Shown: positions 16,121 through 24,407 of the stretch, piece by piece
How the letters are laid out: each line of letters opens with the position of its first letter
Position numbering within the stretch: position 1 is the first letter of the stretch
Assembly: GCF_013267195.1 (NCBI RefSeq)
Contig: NZ_CP053943.1
Span: forward strand, 1 to 64,000
DNA: 64,000 nucleotides
Direction: 5' to 3'
Origin: Halorubrum salinarum
GTDB taxonomy: Archaea; Halobacteriota; Halobacteria; Halobacteriales; Haloferacaceae
Translations under genes and position numbers: made by a program
Notes under the pieces: generated by a model
What the model was told of the DNA's origin: nothing
What the model saw: the letters and a program-made list of their open reading frames with translations, nothing else
The model's database searches: none

Positions 16121-17667
16121 ACGGGGCTGTCGCGACCGTTGGGCGGGACCTCGGACGCATTCTGGAAGCGCTCGGTGGGTTGATGCTCATCTCGCTCGTC
16201 GTGCCAATCGTCTGGGGCGAGTACTTCGCGCTCCCGGCGCTACTGGTCTCTGCCCTCGTTCCGCTCGGCATCGGGTGGGTGCTCTACCGACGATTCGAGG
16301 GGGCGGAAGCTCCCGGTCGGTTCCACGGGATGATCGTTGCCGCGTCGGGGTGGTTCTCGGTGGGCATCTTCGGCTCGCTGCCGTTCCTCCTGATTGCGTG
16401 GAGCGTCCAGCTCGGCGTGCCTGGATTCTCAACGCCGGCGCAGACGGCGACGCTCGCGGCGTTCACCGAGCCGTTGAACGCCATCTTCGAGAGTATGAGC
16501 GGCTTCACCGGGACGGGTCTCACGATGACCGACAACGAGGAGGTGCTGCCGAAGACGCTGCAGTGGTGGCGGACGTTCTCCGAATGGGTTGGCGGCGTCG
16601 GCGTGATTGTCCTGACGACGGCGATTCTTTCACGTCCCGGGAGTGGCTCGTTGACGCTCTACGAGAGTGAGGCTCGCTCGAAGAAGATCCACCCGAGCAT
16701 CGTCTCGACAGTACGGACGATCTGGTGGATCTTCATCCTGTTCACGTTCGGGTCGATTCTCGCCCTGTGGCTGGCAGGGATGCCAATCTGGGGGGCGATC
16801 AACCACGGGATGACGGGGCTCGCGACAGGCGGGTTCTCGATTACGGACAACTCGATTGCGACCTACGACAGCGTCGCAATTGACTTCGTACTGATTCCGA
16901 TTATGCTACTCGGGAGCATCGCGTTCCCGGTCCATTACCTCATCCTCCAGGGCGACCTCCGGAACTTCTACTCGGATCTCCAGACGCGCTGGGTGTTCGG
17001 CTATATGGGCATCGGATCGGCGTTGTTGTGGGCGTTCCTCTACTTCGCCGGCCCCTACGAGACCCCGTTTGCGGCCCTGCGGTACGGCCTGTTCCAGTTC
17101 GTCTCGGCGGCGACCTGTACAGGCTTCCAGACAGCCGTCGACGCGACGAACGTCGCGCTCGGCCGGTGGCCGTCGTACGCACAGCTTACGGTCACCTTCG
17201 GAATGTTCGTCGGCGGGGCAGCGGGATCGACGGCGGGTGGTATCAAGCTCATTCGGGGCCTGACGCTCGTGAAGGGGATTCGCCACCAGATTGCGGACGT
17301 GTTCTACCCCGAGAGTGCAGTGCGTCGGCTGGAAATCAACAATCGGCGACTCAACGAGGAAGAGGCGAGTCGCGAATTTATGGAGGCCGCGATCATCGTC
17401 GTCCTCTGGAGTACGTTCCTCGTTTTAGGGACGTTCCTCCTGTTACTCACACTGCCGTCGGGGGAGTATTCGCTCGCGAACGTCCTCTTCGAGGTCGCCA
17501 GCGCCCAGGGGAACGTGGGCCTTTCGTCGGGGATTACCGGTCCTGACTCGCTGCCCACGATCGGGAAAATCGCGTTCCTCTTCCATATGTGGATCGGCCG
17601 GCTGGAAATCATCCCGGTCCTCGTGATGCTCCGAACGATCTTCAAGCGCGGAGGGGTCTACCGATGA
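16117..17667 (+). CDS. trkH: TrkH-type potassium uptake membrane protein
   Basis: 516 residues, polytopic. The four pore loops with the K+-filter glycines are visible: SGFTGTGLT (about 128), TGLATGGFSI (about 232), SAATCTGFQT (about 334) and AQGNVGLSSG (about 467). GGAAGSTAGGIK (about 370) is the intramembrane loop that gates the channel. It pairs with TrkA to import K+, the main compatible solute of haloarchaea. Its stop overlaps the start of the next small membrane protein (ATGA). Confidence 0.92.
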   Translation: MNGAVATVGRDLGRILEALGGLMLISLVVPIVWGEYFALPALLVSALVPLGIGWVLYRRFEGAEAPGRFHGMIVAASGWFSVGIFGSLPFLLIAWSVQLGVPGFSTPAQTATLAAFTEPLNAIFESMSGFTGTGLTMTDNEEVLPKTLQWWRTFSEWVGGVGVIVLTTAILSRPGSGSLTLYESEARSKKIHPSIVSTVRTIWWIFILFTFGSILALWLAGMPIWGAINHGMTGLATGGFSITDNSIATYDSVAIDFVLIPIMLLGSIAFPVHYLILQGDLRNFYSDLQTRWVFGYMGIGSALLWAFLYFAGPYETPFAALRYGLFQFVSAATCTGFQTAVDATNVALGRWPSYAQLTVTFGMFVGGAAGSTAGGIKLIRGLTLVKGIRHQIADVFYPESAVRRLEINNRRLNEEEASREFMEAAIIVVLWSTFLVLGTFLLLLTLPSGEYSLANVLFEVASAQGNVGLSSGITGPDSLPTIGKIAFLFHMWIGRLEIIPVLVMLRTIFKRGGVYR

Positions 17668-17867
17668 AATCGCGTGACATCCCCGTTGTGTCTGCCGTGT
17701 TGGAGGCAGGGGCCGACGACCGGGTTTTCGACTCACTACTGCTCACCGGGCCGCTCGTCATCGGGCTGGTCGTCGTTTTCGGGCGGTCGCTCGTCACCGA
17801 GGCAGTCGCGATAGCCTATATCGCCGCATTCGTCGGGTACACGCTGTATCGAGGCGTTCGAACATAA
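17664..17867 (+). CDS. Small two-TM membrane protein
   Basis: 67 residues from ATG 17664, coupled to trkH by ATGA. After a soluble start (MKSRDIPVVSAVLEAGADD) it has two hydrophobic segments, about 25-42 and 45-62. No family known to me; co-translation with TrkH suggests an accessory subunit of the K+ system. Confidence 0.65.
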   Translation: MKSRDIPVVSAVLEAGADDRVFDSLLLTGPLVIGLVVVFGRSLVTEAVAIAYIAAFVGYTLYRGVRT

Positions 17868-17880
17868 TCTCCAGTATGGG

Positions 17881-18291
17881 ATGTCAACCGAGATTCCACC
17901 GAAATCGAGGCGCGCTCGATTAGCGGGGTTCCTCGAGCGATGGTTCCGCTGGGGTGCCATCTGGGGAACTCGGGGGATGCTCATTAGCGCGGTCCCTTTC
18001 TTAGGGTACATCGTAATTGGCGGTGTTCTGACCCTCGTCGAGAGCCGATGGGCACCAGAGAATTTCCTCTCGATGACGGCCGATCCCGGATTCGTGCTGA
18101 CTGGGACGCTCGTCTGCCTGTTCATCGTCGAGGCTACGGCGTCGTTCATCCTGTACTATTTGCTCACAGGATTTGAAAACGAACGGTCGCAGTTAGTCCT
18201 CTTGATGAGCTACATCGGGCTCGGGTTCGGTGGGGCTGCCCTGCGAGTGTTTATCCCGTCCTGTATTGCGTTTCTGACGAGCTGGCTCTGA
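17881..18291 (+). CDS. Hypothetical membrane protein
   Basis: 136 residues with an N-terminal basic segment (KSRRARLAGFLERWFRWG) and three to four hydrophobic segments (about 32-52, 68-95, 104-135). It starts 13 nt after the preceding gene and probably ends the transport operon. No family recognised. Confidence 0.6.
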   Translation: MSTEIPPKSRRARLAGFLERWFRWGAIWGTRGMLISAVPFLGYIVIGGVLTLVESRWAPENFLSMTADPGFVLTGTLVCLFIVEATASFILYYLLTGFENERSQLVLLMSYIGLGFGGAALRVFIPSCIAFLTSWL

Positions 18292-18334
18292 CCCAGTGCT
18301 TCGGGGATTTCTATCTTTTCGATCCCTGAGGAGA

Positions 18335-18730
18335 TCAGGCCAGATGAGAGATTTCCTCGGGTTCCTCGACGTCGTCGAACTCGCCGCGCTCGACGGGCCC
18401 CCAATCCTCACCTGGCTCCGGACTCCACCAGTCGACCTCGTAGGCGCCCGGTGCGCCGAGGATCTTCACGCGCGCCGACCCATCAGGCAGGTCGCGGCGC
18501 AGTTTCTCGTCGACGTGGAGGTTCCAGGTCGTGGTAGAATCGAAGCAGGCGAGCACGGCCTCCTCGTAGCCGCGCGTCTCTTGGGATTCTTGGAGTTCGA
18601 CCTGGGTGTTGCAGTTCTTGCAGAACACCCCCTCGAACGGGATGTGAGTGAAGACCTCCTGCCCGCAGACGGGACACCAGAGGAACTCGAACAGTGCCTC
18701 GCTGTGTCGGTCAAGTACTTCGAGACTCAT
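18335..18730 (-). CDS. Zinc-ribbon protein of haloarchaeal plasmids
   Basis: 131 residues from ATG 18730 (MSLEVLDRHSEALFEF). A zinc ribbon, CPVC and CKNC 18 residues apart, occupies residues about 19-40. The rest (ARVKILGAPGAYEVDWWSPEPGE) is beta-rich and ends acidic. I recall near-identical proteins in many haloarchaeal plasmids with no known function. It has its own palindromic leader and follows the next gene's end by about 70 nt. Confidence 0.65.
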   Translation of the reverse strand: MSLEVLDRHSEALFEFLWCPVCGQEVFTHIPFEGVFCKNCNTQVELQESQETRGYEEAVLACFDSTTTWNLHVDEKLRRDLPDGSARVKILGAPGAYEVDWWSPEPGEDWGPVERGEFDDVEEPEEISHLA

Positions 18731-18753
18731 TGGTTGACTCACCCGGTTGTACC

Positions 18754-18786
18754 GGGCCACCACCTCGTGCCCGGCCGAAAAACAGC
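18754..18786 (-). promoter_or_regulatory. Palindromic leader module (copy 8)
   Basis: Minus strand: GCTGTTTTTCGGCCGGGC, then ACGAGGTGGTGGCCC, 24 nt before ATG 18730. The palindrome is GGGC/GCCC with a longer loop than usual. Confidence 0.5.
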
Positions 18787-18803
18787 GCCCACCGCTCACT
18801 CAC

Positions 18804-19169
18804 TCACCGTTCGGCGCCGTAGACGATGCGTGAGGGGGCTTCGTACCCACAGTCGGGGCAGTCGTACCATCGCTGGACTTTCGCCCCGTCTGGTGCCTTC
18901 TCGCCGACGCGAACGTCGTCGTTCGGACACTCCGGGCAGCTGAGGTCCGGGACCGGCCGCTCCCGGAGTTCGTCACGGAACGACGTCGCGTCCTTCGTCT
19001 CGTACCCCCGCGACCACACCGGATAGCCGTCGACGAGGATTGCTCCGCGCCACTTGTACCGGTAGGAATCCGGGGCTCGATGCAGGACGGCTCGCGCACC
19101 GGTCTCGGTGTTCCGATACGCAAGCGTCGGCGAGCGGCTCTCGCGTCGCCAGTTGGTGATCCTGGGCAT
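18804..19169 (-). CDS. Hypothetical protein with zinc ribbon
   Basis: 121 residues. The N-terminal half (ITNWRRESRSPTLAYRNTET, GARAVLHRAP, WRGAILVDGYP) is a conserved beta-rich haloarchaeal domain. The C-terminal half has a zinc ribbon, CPEC then CPDCGY. Starts 3 nt after the stop of the upstream gene, so it is cotranscribed with it. Function unknown. Confidence 0.65.
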   Translation of the reverse strand: MPRITNWRRESRSPTLAYRNTETGARAVLHRAPDSYRYKWRGAILVDGYPVWSRGYETKDATSFRDELRERPVPDLSCPECPNDDVRVGEKAPDGAKVQRWYDCPDCGYEAPSRIVYGAER

Positions 19170-19172
19170 TAT

Positions 19173-19664
19173 TCAGAAGTGGACGTCAGCGGGTACGATC
19201 CAGAGCTCCTCACTTTCCTCGAGGAGTCGATCCAGCTGTCCACGGTGACGAATGCCGGTTCCGTGTTCGGTGTACAGGAAGATCGTCGGGCCGTCGTACG
19301 CACCGACCTGGTGGAAGGCGTGCCGGGCGAGGTCCTCGTCGCGCATGATCTCCTCGTCGGAGAGCTCGTCGATGGCCTCCTTCACCCGGTCGAGATTACG
19401 CTCGAATTCCTCCTTCGTCGCCTCCCAGCCACGCTCGAGCAGGTCCTGGCCGTCATCGGAGTCGACGGGGGCTGCCGTCGGCAACTCCCCCCATCGTGCC
19501 TTCCCCGCAACGGACGTGTCCTCCTCGTCGAAGGTCACATAGTAATCGAAGACGGCGCCGGCGTGTGGGTCCGCGCCGACCAAGCGGTCGAACACTGACT
19601 TTCCGGTGGCCAGCGCGTCGTCGTGCGTCGATGCCTCTACCAGAGCGTAAATCACCATATGCAT
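19173..19664 (-). CDS. Hypothetical protein, first gene of a leader-driven unit
   Basis: 163 residues from ATG 19664 (MHMVIYALVEAS); GAGGTG precedes it by 6 nt, which favours it over the longer frame from 19691. Residues 1-60 look like an alpha/beta domain handling time or repeated data (DALATGKSVFDRLVG), residues 75-120 are helical and acidic, and the end is EELWIVPADVHF. No family recognised. Confidence 0.6.
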   Translation of the reverse strand: MHMVIYALVEASTHDDALATGKSVFDRLVGADPHAGAVFDYYVTFDEEDTSVAGKARWGELPTAAPVDSDDGQDLLERGWEATKEEFERNLDRVKEAIDELSDEEIMRDEDLARHAFHQVGAYDGPTIFLYTEHGTGIRHRGQLDRLLEESEELWIVPADVHF

Positions 19665-19715
19665 CTCGAACACCTCGAAACGCCGACGCACCGGGAATCG
19701 TTGCTCGCTCCAGCT

Positions 19716-19747
19716 GCGCCGGCACCCATCGCCGGCGCTCGAAAAAC
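19716..19747 (-). promoter_or_regulatory. Palindromic leader module (copy 9)
   Basis: Minus strand: AGTTTTTCGAGCGCCGGC, loop GATGGGT, then GCCGGCGC. Stem and loop are identical to copy 7 although the genes are unrelated. ATG 52 nt on. Confidence 0.65.
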
Positions 19748-19768
19748 TCTCCTCGTGACGGCGGATTC

Positions 19769-20185
19769 TTAGGATTCGTCCGCTCGTTCGACAGTGATGG
19801 TCAGGTCGCCCGACGCGTAATCTGCCTCGAAGTCGACCGCGAACGCATCCGCCTCATAGGCGGCGTGGTAGGCGCGGTGGCGTTCGAGCGAGCCAGTCGC
19901 CTTGAAGTGGAAGAATGCGGCCGCCGTGTAGGGCTTGCTCTGTGTTTCGACCTGTGACTCGACGGATGCGGGGAGCGCGATCTGGGGCGTCTCCGTGTCG
20001 ATACTCGCAGCGAACTCCTTCGCTTCCTCGACGGTTGCTTGCGAATGTGCCGGTGTCTCGCCGGTGAGCACGTTCACCGGGGTTTCCGTCTCGTCGGTGA
20101 ACAGGACGCCTTCGAAGGTGTGTGTCCCGAGGATCGCCTCGGGATCCAACTCGCAGTCGTGAAACGGGTCGTCGTCTGAGGTCAT
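19769..20185 (-). CDS. Hypothetical protein
   Basis: 138 residues, acidic. Features: FHDCELDPEAILGTHTFEGV, AHSQATVEEAKEFAASI and AFFHFKATGSLERHRAYHAAYEADAFAVDF, the last suggesting an alpha/beta fold. No known family. Its leader begins 20 nt upstream of the ATG. Confidence 0.6.
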   Translation of the reverse strand: MTSDDDPFHDCELDPEAILGTHTFEGVLFTDETETPVNVLTGETPAHSQATVEEAKEFAASIDTETPQIALPASVESQVETQSKPYTAAAFFHFKATGSLERHRAYHAAYEADAFAVDFEADYASGDLTITVERADES

Positions 20186-20204
20186 CGAATCACGAGCCTA
20201 CGGC

Positions 20205-20237
20205 GGGGCTCACCCATTCCGACCCCTGAAAAACAGG
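20205..20237 (-). promoter_or_regulatory. Palindromic leader module (copy 10)
   Basis: Minus strand: CCTGTTTTTCAGGGGTCGG, then AATGGGTGAGCCCC, 20 nt before ATG 20185. The T-box is intact and the GGGGTC stem is weak. Confidence 0.45.
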
Positions 20238-20259
20238 AGCTGCCACGAAGCAGATCGAC

Positions 20260-20922
20260 CTAAGAGTGGTTCAGGCTCGCCTTCTGGAAGGGTGACTCTC
20301 CGGTCGGAATGAGCAGCTCCTGTCGGTCTCCAACTTGCTCGGCCAGCTTTCGTTTCAGGTACTGCCTCGCCGTCGACGGCGTGAAGACGCCCTTGTCGAG
20401 CATATCGCCGACGACGTCTTTGAGGGCCGCGAACTGGCCCTGCAGGTGGCCGTCGCCGACCGGCTCGCCGTCGTACCAGCGCACTGTCGCGAGCGCGCCG
20501 TTCCCGACCGTCTCTCCCTGTTCGACTGTCTCCGAGTCGTACTGGAGGCCGAACCACAGCGTCCGATAGGCGGTCACCTCGAACGTCGTCGACACCACGA
20601 AGAACGCCTCGTGGTGGAGGTAGTCGAGATGGTCCGCGACGATCTCGTTGAGGGTGAGCCCGGTGGCACGGGGCTTCGGCTCGACGACCGTCGACGGTCG
20701 ATTCTCGTCAGCGAGGTAGCCGTCGACCGCATCTGCCTCGAGGCCATCGGCAAGCTCTGCGAGGAGCTGTTTCGCCCACTTGGAGTCGGTGTCGTCGCCA
20801 CCGAACGGCGATTCAGCCGAAATTCGGCGCTTGAGCTTCAGGTTCGCTGCGCCCCAATGGCTGTAGTGGAGCGTGTACTGTCCGTCTGTGCGTTCGTACG
20901 CAACGAGTGCGCGGTGTCCCAT
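20260..20922 (-). CDS. DUF6735-like protein
   Basis: 220 residues. The N-terminus MGHRALVAYERTDGQY with TLHYSHWGAANLKLK is characteristic of the haloarchaeal DUF6735 family as I remember it; other conserved parts are LTLNEIVADHLDYLHHEAFFVVS and YRTLWFGLQYDSETV. It is a soluble protein of unknown function, found repeatedly on haloarchaeal plasmids. A GAGGTGATT ribosome-binding site precedes the ATG. Single-gene unit with its own leader. Confidence 0.7.
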   Translation of the reverse strand: MGHRALVAYERTDGQYTLHYSHWGAANLKLKRRISAESPFGGDDTDSKWAKQLLAELADGLEADAVDGYLADENRPSTVVEPKPRATGLTLNEIVADHLDYLHHEAFFVVSTTFEVTAYRTLWFGLQYDSETVEQGETVGNGALATVRWYDGEPVGDGHLQGQFAALKDVVGDMLDKGVFTPSTARQYLKRKLAEQVGDRQELLIPTGESPFQKASLNHS

Positions 20923-20958
20923 CGAGCAATCACCTCACGGGGCGACCGCGACTGGATC

Positions 20959-20988
20959 GCCCCGCACCCCTCTCGGGGGACGAACAAC
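20959..20988 (-). promoter_or_regulatory. Palindromic leader module (copy 11)
   Basis: Minus strand: GTTGTTCGTCCCCCGAGA, then GGGGTGCGGGGCG, 37 nt before ATG 20922. CCCC/GGGG stem with GAGA loop. Confidence 0.6.
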
Positions 20989-20989
20989 G

Positions 20990-21370
20990 CTACTCGTCGA
21001 TCGGGTCGGGGGAACTGAGGTCCGCGTGGAGGACTTCGCCATCGCGAACGACGTACCGCTTGGCCAGGACTGGGAAGCGGCACTTGGTAAACCCCGCCGT
21101 CTGGATATCGAGTTCTTCGTCAGCTTCGAGGTGGTCGGCGAGTTCTCGCAGGAATTCGTGGGTCACGATCCCGCCTTCGTAGTCCGGGAGGCCGTTCTCC
21201 CGTGCCTCGTACACCTCGAAGTCGTCGTACCCCCAGATGATGAGCTCTCCGTCTTCGGTCACCTCCCAGTCGAGCGTCCCGAAGCAGTAGCTCTCACAGA
21301 GCTCGCGGACTGCCTGTGGATCCGATACGATCGCGCCGGTCGACGTCGTCGCAGCTTGCAGTGTGGCCAT
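20990..21370 (-). CDS. Hypothetical protein
   Basis: 126 residues. Contains DPQAVRELCESYCFGTLDWEV, ELIIWGYDDFEVYEAREN, EFLRELADHLEADEELDIQTAGF and FPVLAKRYVVRDGEV, an alpha/beta protein without a family I can name. Strong leader 21 nt upstream. Confidence 0.6.
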   Translation of the reverse strand: MATLQAATTSTGAIVSDPQAVRELCESYCFGTLDWEVTEDGELIIWGYDDFEVYEARENGLPDYEGGIVTHEFLRELADHLEADEELDIQTAGFTKCRFPVLAKRYVVRDGEVLHADLSSPDPIDE

Positions 21371-21390
21371 ATCTGGACTTCACGAGGTCG

Positions 21391-21420
21391 CCCCCGCACC
21401 CCTGTCGGGGGCGATAAACC
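21391..21420 (-). promoter_or_regulatory. Palindromic leader module (copy 12)
   Basis: Minus strand: GGTTTATCGCCCCCGACA, then GGGGTGCGGGGGCG, 21 nt before ATG 21370. Here the T-box is TTTATC, a plausible haloarchaeal TATA, which suggests that the palindrome lies between TATA and transcription start. Confidence 0.65.
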
Positions 21421-21461
21421 GACGCGAGAGGTGTCTCCCGAGGCGTGGCCGGCGACGCCAA

Positions 21462-21650
21462 TTAGGAGTCTGCGTGGGCGTCCACCCCGGCTCCGTCGCC
21501 CGGCCGCGTGAGAAGGCTCACCTCTTCCAGGAGGTCTCTCGCGGTCTCGACTCGCTCTCGATCCGCGTCGTCCAATCGGTCGACGTCGAGTCGGTTGAGA
21601 TTGCTGAGTATACGATGCATCCGGTACCCTTGTTTGAACTCTTGCTCCAT
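21462..21650 (-). CDS. Small hypothetical protein
   Basis: 62 residues from ATG 21650 (MEQEFKQGYRMHRIL), helical throughout (DRLDDADRERVETARDLLEEVSLL). A longer frame from 21689 adds an unlikely Ala/Gly-rich start. No family recognised; it lies between IR-4 and the next leader-driven gene. Confidence 0.5.
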   Translation of the reverse strand: MEQEFKQGYRMHRILSNLNRLDVDRLDDADRERVETARDLLEEVSLLTRPGDGAGVDAHADS

Positions 21651-21727
21651 CGGAAGCGCCTCACCGCTCGCTGGCGCGGAAAGACCCACCGTCGAGACTG
21701 GCGTCGGGCTTTCAGGAGATCGCGGCC

Positions 21728-21769
21728 TTAACCAACGGACCTCGACAGTTCTCGCAGGCTGTTGGTTAA
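21728..21769. repeat. 42-nt inverted repeat IR-4
   Basis: TTAACCAACG at 21728-21737 and TGTTGGTTAA at 21760-21769; one arm mismatch, as in IR-3. Located 19 nt after the stop of the leftward gene at 21789. Confidence 0.8.
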
Positions 21770-21788
21770 TCGACGCCGAGCACTGGGG

Positions 21789-22682
21789 CTACTCGAGATT
21801 GGGGCCGTAGCGAGCTGAGCCACACACCCGGCACTCCCAGATCGGTTGTCCTGTCCACGCCTCATCCGGGACCGACTCATGCGTTTTGAACCGATGGTCG
21901 GTCGCCCGTCCACAGGTTTGACACTCGAGTTCCTGCGTCGTCGGTACCGACGACGCCTGGCGATCAGCCGCAGCTTCGCCAGTAGATTCGGTCAGCGCTA
22001 TCGCTGGAACCAGCCACACCGCATCGTCGGCGTCGTCGAGGACCGCGTCGAGACGCGACGCGTCGCGGATGCCGTCCCCACGCTGGTCGTAGAGGCGCGT
22101 CGGGGCCTGTTCCTGACGCTCCGACGCTTCCTGCCCGTGCCACCCAGCCCGGTCACGGGCGGCACTGAGAAGCTGCTCTCCCTCCGCTGAGGACACCTGT
22201 ACCGCGTCGGGAAGTGAGGGCCATTGCTCGGCCAGCTGGCGAGCCGGTGCCTCGTCGAGATCGTAGATGAGCGTGTAGTCGTCGACGGCCGGCTCCGCCT
22301 CGTTGGCGGAGAGGAGGTTCGCTGCCGCGCCGCCCTTCGCGACGGCGCCGTAGAACGTGGTCGACTCGACGACTAGGTGGACGATACCGAGGACCGTCGT
22401 CGACGCTGACTCGCCCGTGCTGGTGGTGTCACTCTCGAGATGGTTGGTAAGACAGAACCGGCATTTCGTCTGTCCGTCTGGAACTGACGCCCCACAGGAC
22501 CGGCACTCGCCGTCGGTGGCCGTCGGCGCAGCAGGATAGCCGTCAGTGCTCGTCGCGACACGTTGCCGTCTGGGGTTACCTTCGTACCCGTCGTCCAGCC
22601 TCGTGTCCGGAACGTGGGACGCCTCGCCGGTCGGCCGCAGTTCCTCAAAGTCTGAATATCTGTTATGCATCGGTTGGCTCAT
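21789..22682 (-). CDS. Large zinc-binding hypothetical protein
   Basis: 297 residues. Two zinc sites: CRSC...CRFC (about 59-75) and CQTC...CRVC (about 253-287). The first 45 residues (FEELRPTGEASHVPDTRLDDGYEGNP) are conserved in haloarchaeal plasmid proteins of this type. The centre (VLGIVHLVVESTTFYGAVAKGG, DDYTLIYDLDEAPARQLAEQW) is alpha/beta. Function unknown; some databases call relatives biosurfactant protein, for which I see no support here. IR-4 follows the gene. Confidence 0.6.
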   Translation of the reverse strand: MSQPMHNRYSDFEELRPTGEASHVPDTRLDDGYEGNPRRQRVATSTDGYPAAPTATDGECRSCGASVPDGQTKCRFCLTNHLESDTTSTGESASTTVLGIVHLVVESTTFYGAVAKGGAAANLLSANEAEPAVDDYTLIYDLDEAPARQLAEQWPSLPDAVQVSSAEGEQLLSAARDRAGWHGQEASERQEQAPTRLYDQRGDGIRDASRLDAVLDDADDAVWLVPAIALTESTGEAAADRQASSVPTTQELECQTCGRATDHRFKTHESVPDEAWTGQPIWECRVCGSARYGPNLE

Positions 22683-22806
22683 AGCTTCTGTCGGTTTCGT
22701 ATTTCAATGTCCGGACGCGTATGCCCGTAAGGAACTCTTGATTATGCGAGAAGGTACAACCATATATGAGTATAAGGCACGAACACTATTGCAAGAGGTG
22801 CCACGC

Positions 22807-23358
22807 ATGTCCGAATCCTCGCGAGATGGCGTTCAGTCGTGGGATAAGTCGATGAGTGCCCGCGACCGTATTCGAGCAGTCGCCGAGACCCTTCGGGAAC
22901 CGCGGTCGGTCAACTGGATCAGCGAGCAGGCCGACGCCGCCTGGAGCACGACCAACGAGGAACTTCAGGATCTCGTCGACCAGGGCCAGTTGCGTCACGT
23001 CGAGGCCGGCGAGACGACTCGCTATCAGCCGGACTACACGCGCCTGCTCTTCGAGGAAATCCGTTCGCTCATTGAGGAGAACACGCGCGAGGAGCTGCGC
23101 AACGAATTGGCCGCGATCACCGAAGAGATCGAGAAGTGGCAGGCGACCTACGATGTCGAGACGTGGGAAGAGCTCGAACAGTCGCTTGCTGATGGCGATC
23201 TCTCAAGTGACGAACTTCACGAACGCCGTGACGTGATTACACGCTGGGAAGAGAACCTGGAGGACCGTCGCCTCATCAAGCACGCGTTGGTGCTCTACTC
23301 GGATGTCGAAGCTGCTCGCGAGCAGATGATGGACGTGGCTGACCGCGCCATGCGATAA
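22807..23358 (+). CDS. DUF7342-like HTH regulator
   Basis: 183 residues from ATG 22807. The N-terminal winged helix reads ARDRIRAVAETLREPRSVNWISEQADAAWSTT... (helix-turn-helix about 25-70), followed by a long charged coiled coil (about 85-125) and a helical C-terminus. This matches the haloarchaeal DUF7342 family, presumed transcriptional regulators. A TATA-like CATATATG lies at about 22761-22768. It is convergent with the toxin-like gene, and its architecture (wHTH plus coiled coil) parallels the antitoxin-like protein there. Confidence 0.7.
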   Translation: MSESSRDGVQSWDKSMSARDRIRAVAETLREPRSVNWISEQADAAWSTTNEELQDLVDQGQLRHVEAGETTRYQPDYTRLLFEEIRSLIEENTREELRNELAAITEEIEKWQATYDVETWEELEQSLADGDLSSDELHERRDVITRWEENLEDRRLIKHALVLYSDVEAAREQMMDVADRAMR

Positions 23359-23365
23359 TGTCGCC

Positions 23366-23818
23366 TTACGGCGGGTTTGAGGCGCTATTCAACTGGTCGA
23401 CGTTGTTGTCCTCGTACGCTGCCCGCCACATTGTGTGGACGGCACGCGTCACGAGTGAGACCTCAGTCACGTCGATACACGACGGTTCGGCGTCCGTCGT
23501 CGCGGCCGCGGGCGGGGGATGAAAGTGGATCTCGGGGGAGTGTGTGTTCGGGTGGCGATCGAAACGCCAGTTGACGTCGTTGCTATCGACGTAATGGAAT
23601 GAATACATCCCCAGTTCGCTCCACTGGATATCGAGCCGAGCGCTCTCGGCATCGGCAAGCCCATCGCTGAGATTGATCTGCAGTTCCGTGGGAGCGACGA
23701 CATCGTCGTACGCTGTGGCGTCAACGAGCGGTTCGAGGTCGAGCCAGAGGTCACGAATCCGCTGGAGTGCCGGAAGATAGATGGGTCCGAACTCGCCGGC
23801 GCGGTCGTCGTCGCTCAT
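23366..23818 (-). CDS. TumE/DUF6516-like putative toxin
   Basis: 150 residues from ATG 23818, which overlaps the stop of the antitoxin-like gene (ATGA). The core ARLDIQWSELGMYSFHYVDS followed by VNWRFDRHPNTHSPEIHFHPP resembles the TumE-type pattern: a beta sheet, then an R-x-D-x-H...H-x-H stretch. These toxins act with an HTH antitoxin (TumA). Assignment by pattern; moderate. A truncated second copy lies at 34.0 kb. Confidence 0.5.
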   Translation of the reverse strand: MSDDDRAGEFGPIYLPALQRIRDLWLDLEPLVDATAYDDVVAPTELQINLSDGLADAESARLDIQWSELGMYSFHYVDSNDVNWRFDRHPNTHSPEIHFHPPPAAATTDAEPSCIDVTEVSLVTRAVHTMWRAAYEDNNVDQLNSASNPP

Positions 23819-24327
23819 ACAGCGAGCTGGTGCCTGGCCTCGTCGTACGCGAGTGCTGCTTGCGCGACGGCGAGGTTCTGTCGCGTCGTGCGCCACGCGG
23901 TGAGGTCATCCCAGCCCTTCGTCTCGTCGGCGTCAAGTTGCTGGGCGAGTTCTTCCGGGGACACCACATCGTACCGGTCCTCGTAGCGCCGGATCTCGGC
24001 CTTCATCTCCTGGATACTGTCAAGCAACTCCGGTCGAGTGACTTCCTCACGTAGCTCGCGGATCCGGGACATCAACACCCGATCACTGTTGCGCTTGTAC
24101 AGCGTCGTTTGGCCCTCCTGTTCCGTCTCGGCGAAGCCCGTGTTCACGAGCGACTTACAGTGGCGACGCGCTGTCGGCTCGCTCACGAGGGCCCGCTCGC
24201 CGATCTTGGCTGCCGACTGCCCGTCGTGGGTCTGTTCAACGACTTCGTACACCCGCTCGAATGGCGTGGTGTCGTCTTTCCAGTCCGTTTTGACCTGCTC
24301 GTTGACGTCGTCCCACGTCTCGGTCAT
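23815..24327 (-). CDS. HTH antitoxin-like regulator (copy 1)
   Basis: 170 residues from ATG 24327. A winged helix spans about 20-75 (VYEVVEQTHDGQSAAKIGERALVSEPTARRHCKSLV), followed by a helical region and a DUF7342-like end (YDVVSPEELAQQLDADE). It overlaps the toxin-like gene by ATGA and comes first, as antitoxins usually do. Copy 2 at 34.05 kb differs at 13 of 170 residues by my count. The promoter has an AT-rich TTATTTG box about 25 nt upstream. A longer frame to 24888 is antisense to TFB and rejected. Confidence 0.65.
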   Translation of the reverse strand: MTETWDDVNEQVKTDWKDDTTPFERVYEVVEQTHDGQSAAKIGERALVSEPTARRHCKSLVNTGFAETEQEGQTTLYKRNSDRVLMSRIRELREEVTRPELLDSIQEMKAEIRRYEDRYDVVSPEELAQQLDADETKGWDDLTAWRTTRQNLAVAQAALAYDEARHQLAV

Positions 24328-24407
24328 ACTGGGTGCTACGCGGGCTAGAAACAAATAATTTTCTGAGAAAACTATCTCTTTTTGACTGTGTTCGTGCAGG
24401 AGCGTTC